From: Perilla frutescens
Lineage: Eukaryota; Streptophyta; Magnoliopsida; Lamiales; Lamiaceae
Length of the DNA stretch: 64,000 nucleotides
Assembly (NCBI GenBank): GCA_026008535.1
Contig: BRKX01000004.1
Location: 11,123,501 to 11,187,500 of the forward strand
Reading direction: 5' to 3'
The translations under genes and the position numbers were made by a program. Of the stretch, positions 62,057-64,000 are shown in pieces; positions within the stretch are counted from its first letter, which is position 1, and each line of letters opens with the position of its first letter. The notes below the pieces were generated by a model. The model saw only the letters and a program-made list of their open reading frames with translations, was not told the origin of the DNA and did no database searches.

Positions 62057-62640
62057 GAACCTAGAATATCATCGCACGCCTAAAGTTCCGAAACCCAGAA
62101 AATGTGGTTTACAACCCAAATAATCAACAGTGCCACCCAGAAATCTAAACCTTAAAAATCCTAAGAGATATCACAGAGGTTCCAGAAGCCCAAAAAAACA
62201 CCAATAAATACCTCTAAATATCCCCGAAATACTCTTAAGACCCTACGAGAAACGCTAAAGCCATATATCCATGACACGAAAAATTAAAGAGAGAGAAAGA
62301 GGTGAGAAGATAACCTAGAAATCGTGAATCAGGTAAAATACGAGAAGCCTGTAATGTTTGTAGCAAAATCTTCAAGCAAGTCTAGAACACGAGAAAGGCC
62401 GAGATGGTTGACGGAAAATATGGAGTAGAATCCTTTATGAAAGATTTACGTTGTGGATAGGATTTGTCGTGAAGAGTTTGGTTTGAAGTAAAAAACTTTT
62501 GAGATTCTGAGGAAATGAAGAAAGAGGGAACTATTTCCCTCGATATTTGAATTACGGGGAATAGAGACAACACAATCCGAGCCCACGTATTTTGATCGAA
62601 TGGTGGACGTTGACCTAGGGAACGGGAAAAGTAAAATCCG
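62057..62640. other. Upstream region of antisense gene, no gene seen
   Basis: AT-rich with short minus-strand frames (62382-62661) that I do not recognise. Because it lies 5' of the antisense gene, it is where its promoter should be, but I cannot point to a convincing TATA box. Confidence 0.4.
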
Positions 62641-62925
62641 TTCTTCAGGTTTAGAGCTCAATGAGGTCTATTCTCACGACTTCAGAAGCTCCCCCAAGAC
62701 CTGCCTTCAGGTATGGAGCTCCACAAGGTCTGCTCTCACGATCTCAGAAGCTCCCCAAGACTTGTCCTCAGGTCTGGAGCTCCACGAGGTTTGCTCTCAC
62801 GACCTCAGAAGCTCTCCCAAGACTGTCCTCATGTTTGGAACTCCACGAGGTCTACTCTCACGACCTCAAAAGCTCCCCCCGAGACCTGCCTTCAAGTCCG
62901 GAGCCCCACAAGATCAGCCTTCGTG
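62641..62925. repeat. Tandem array, 61-63 bp unit, about 4.5 copies
   Basis: Units begin near 62652, 62715, 62776, 62837 and 62900, each with GGAGCTCCACGAGGT-like and CTCTCACGACCTCA segments. Tandem arrays in the 3' region are a known feature of Tat/Ogre-type elements and a suggested source of satellites. The overlapping plus-strand frames through it (62600-63023) are a by-product of the repeat. Confidence 0.93.
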
Positions 62926-63084
62926 GCCTCATTAAAATCATTCCAAAGTTCACATCCGAGTACGCCTCCGAAGCTAATAAAAAATCAGCATCTAATGTAG
63001 GGTTGAGTCAAGAAAATGACTAGCGAACATTGACATTCATTACCTGATCCTTGAAATTCAAAAATCGAGTAATGAGGAGCTAAT

Positions 63085-63606
63085 TGTAGAGACCTCATTT
63101 CTGTATAGGCCCGAAGACCAGGCTCATGGTCATTCGAGGTCAAGAGATCAAAGGATCGGTAACAGAGGTTAAGGGGGTCGAAGGCCTAGGGAAGAAACCG
63201 AGGCCAAACTGACTTTCAAAATAAGCGACCAGGTCAAAGACCCGTTGAAGATAAGGAAGACTCCGTCAAAACCCTAAAAAGAATAAGAGAGATCCCCCCC
63301 AAAAATCGGGATTAAGTTGAGGATCCCCTGTATATATATCATATGACGAAGAAGAGAGACACATGGACACTCAAATAGTACGCCGCAATCACCCTACGTT
63401 TACTTAACTCAACTCTGAAACATCATTCAATTTTATTGCTTTGTTTAACTCTTCGATTTTTCCTAGTTTCAATTCTGACTTAAGCATCGGAGTCTGTTCA
63501 ATCGTCAACCCCCTGACGGTCCTTCAGCTTCACGTGTTTTTTATCTTGTAGGTCGTCGGAGTCCGAACTCGAAGTATGATTAACCGTAGAGTTTTTGACC
63601 TCTACA
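63085..63606 (+). repeat. 3' LTR of Tat element (522 bp)
   Basis: It starts TGTAGAGACCTC and ends GACCTCTACA, the same length as the 5' LTR. The preceding GAGGAGCTAAT is a weak purine tract. Confidence 0.94.
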
Positions 63607-64000
63607 GTATAAAAATAAATAAATAATCAAATTAGCTAACTATTAGGGCAAATTACACATTAATGTAATAATGTATGACCTTTCAACTTTTTAATAAAAA
63701 TGTCCCGACCTTTAAATATTTACAGCTTAGTGTCTGGCCTTACAAATTTTTATCAAATATATCCTAAAATCAACTTCCGGTATCCTATTGCCTACGTGGA
63801 TCGCCGAAAATCTGAGGTTGATTTTTATAATGTCACATCAAATAAAATAAATTAAAAATGTAAATTTAAACCATAAAAAATGTGTTCACTAATAAAAATA
63901 AAAATAAGAACATTCCCAATTTTAACTCTACCTAGTCATTCCATCTTCAAAGATTAAAATCGTCTCCTAAACATTAGGACCCACTATTTGGAATTTGAAA
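63607..64000. other. Right flank, possible MITE cut by window end
   Basis: AT-rich with GGGCAAATTACACATTAATG and ACCTTTCAAC, a style common in plant MITEs and solo repeats. The other arm would lie outside the window. No gene is visible. Confidence 0.3.

Larger units (their letters stand above)
36691..63606 (+). mobile_element. Tat-lineage Ty3/gypsy retrotransposon with nested insertions
   Basis: LTRs of 522 bp each (36691-37212 and 63085-63606) share the inverted ends TGTAGAG/CTCTACA. The internal order is gag, protease, RT, RNase H, a second RNase H of the archaeal-like type, integrase, an antisense gene and a tandem array. The extra RNase H and a long 3' region are hallmarks of the Tat lineage. 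Flanks are GTTCA and GTATA, only three of five bases alike, so the target duplication has decayed or the ends derive from different copies. Insertions at 38657-41920 and 45196-58542 account for more than half of its length. Confidence 0.92.

Noticed and set aside
62600..63023. Three overlapping plus-strand frames of 95-120 codons
   Set aside because: They come from the 61-63 bp tandem array, which lacks stops in all frames; no protein family is recognisable.

Overview
The window is repeat-dominated, AT-rich plant nuclear DNA, most likely from a eudicot. It holds Ty3/gypsy lineages with plant-type features (CRM-like chromovirus, Tat, Athila), a Sirevirus-type Ty1/copia element, CACTA, hAT and Helitron-like pieces, and many (AT)n, (CA)n and (CT)n tracts. 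I found no intact cellular gene, no rRNA or tRNA gene and no CRISPR array. Nearly all coding capacity belongs to retrotransposons broken by stops and frameshifts.

Left flank (1-6008): AT-rich sequence with a promoter-like remnant near 880, a probable solo LTR (1470-2250) carrying a (CT)n tract, and a clear solo LTR (4731-5699) inserted in a (CA)n tract.

First nest (6009-36000): a CRM-like gypsy element with TSD CATAT, LTRs at 6009-6824 and 35209-36000, a tRNA-Met-type PBS, gag from 7537 and pol to about 35380. The end of pol lies inside the 3' LTR. Its gag is split by an LTR-like insertion (8581-31695, TSD GTTCC). That is split by a CACTA-like element (8954-30296), which holds two Helitron-type 3' ends, a foldback MITE, a LINE scrap, a TIR MITE (17417-25364) split by a full-length Sirevirus (17705-25261, TSD GTTAT), a non-autonomous hAT element (25482-26216, TSD CACATGTC) and a possible captured O-fucosyltransferase exon.

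Second nest (36691-63606): a Tat-lineage gypsy element with 522-bp LTRs, gag, protease, RT, RNase H, the extra Tat RNase H and integrase. Its gag is split by a 3.3-kb solo LTR in reverse orientation (38657-41920). Its integrase is split by another reverse solo LTR (45196-58542, TSD GTGCT), itself split by an Athila element (46309-58425, TSD CTCAC) with gag, pol and a third ORF. Between integrase and 3' LTR the Tat element carries an antisense gene (62002 to 59986, minus strand) with two apparent GT-AG introns, then a 61-63 bp tandem array.

By-eye LTR comparison suggests the Sirevirus is youngest (about 10 differences in 624 bp), while the CRM-like, Tat and Athila LTR pairs differ by roughly 6-7% over the parts compared. 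The most interesting item is the spliced antisense gene in the Tat element. An intron on the strand opposite to the genomic RNA would not be removed during retrotransposition.
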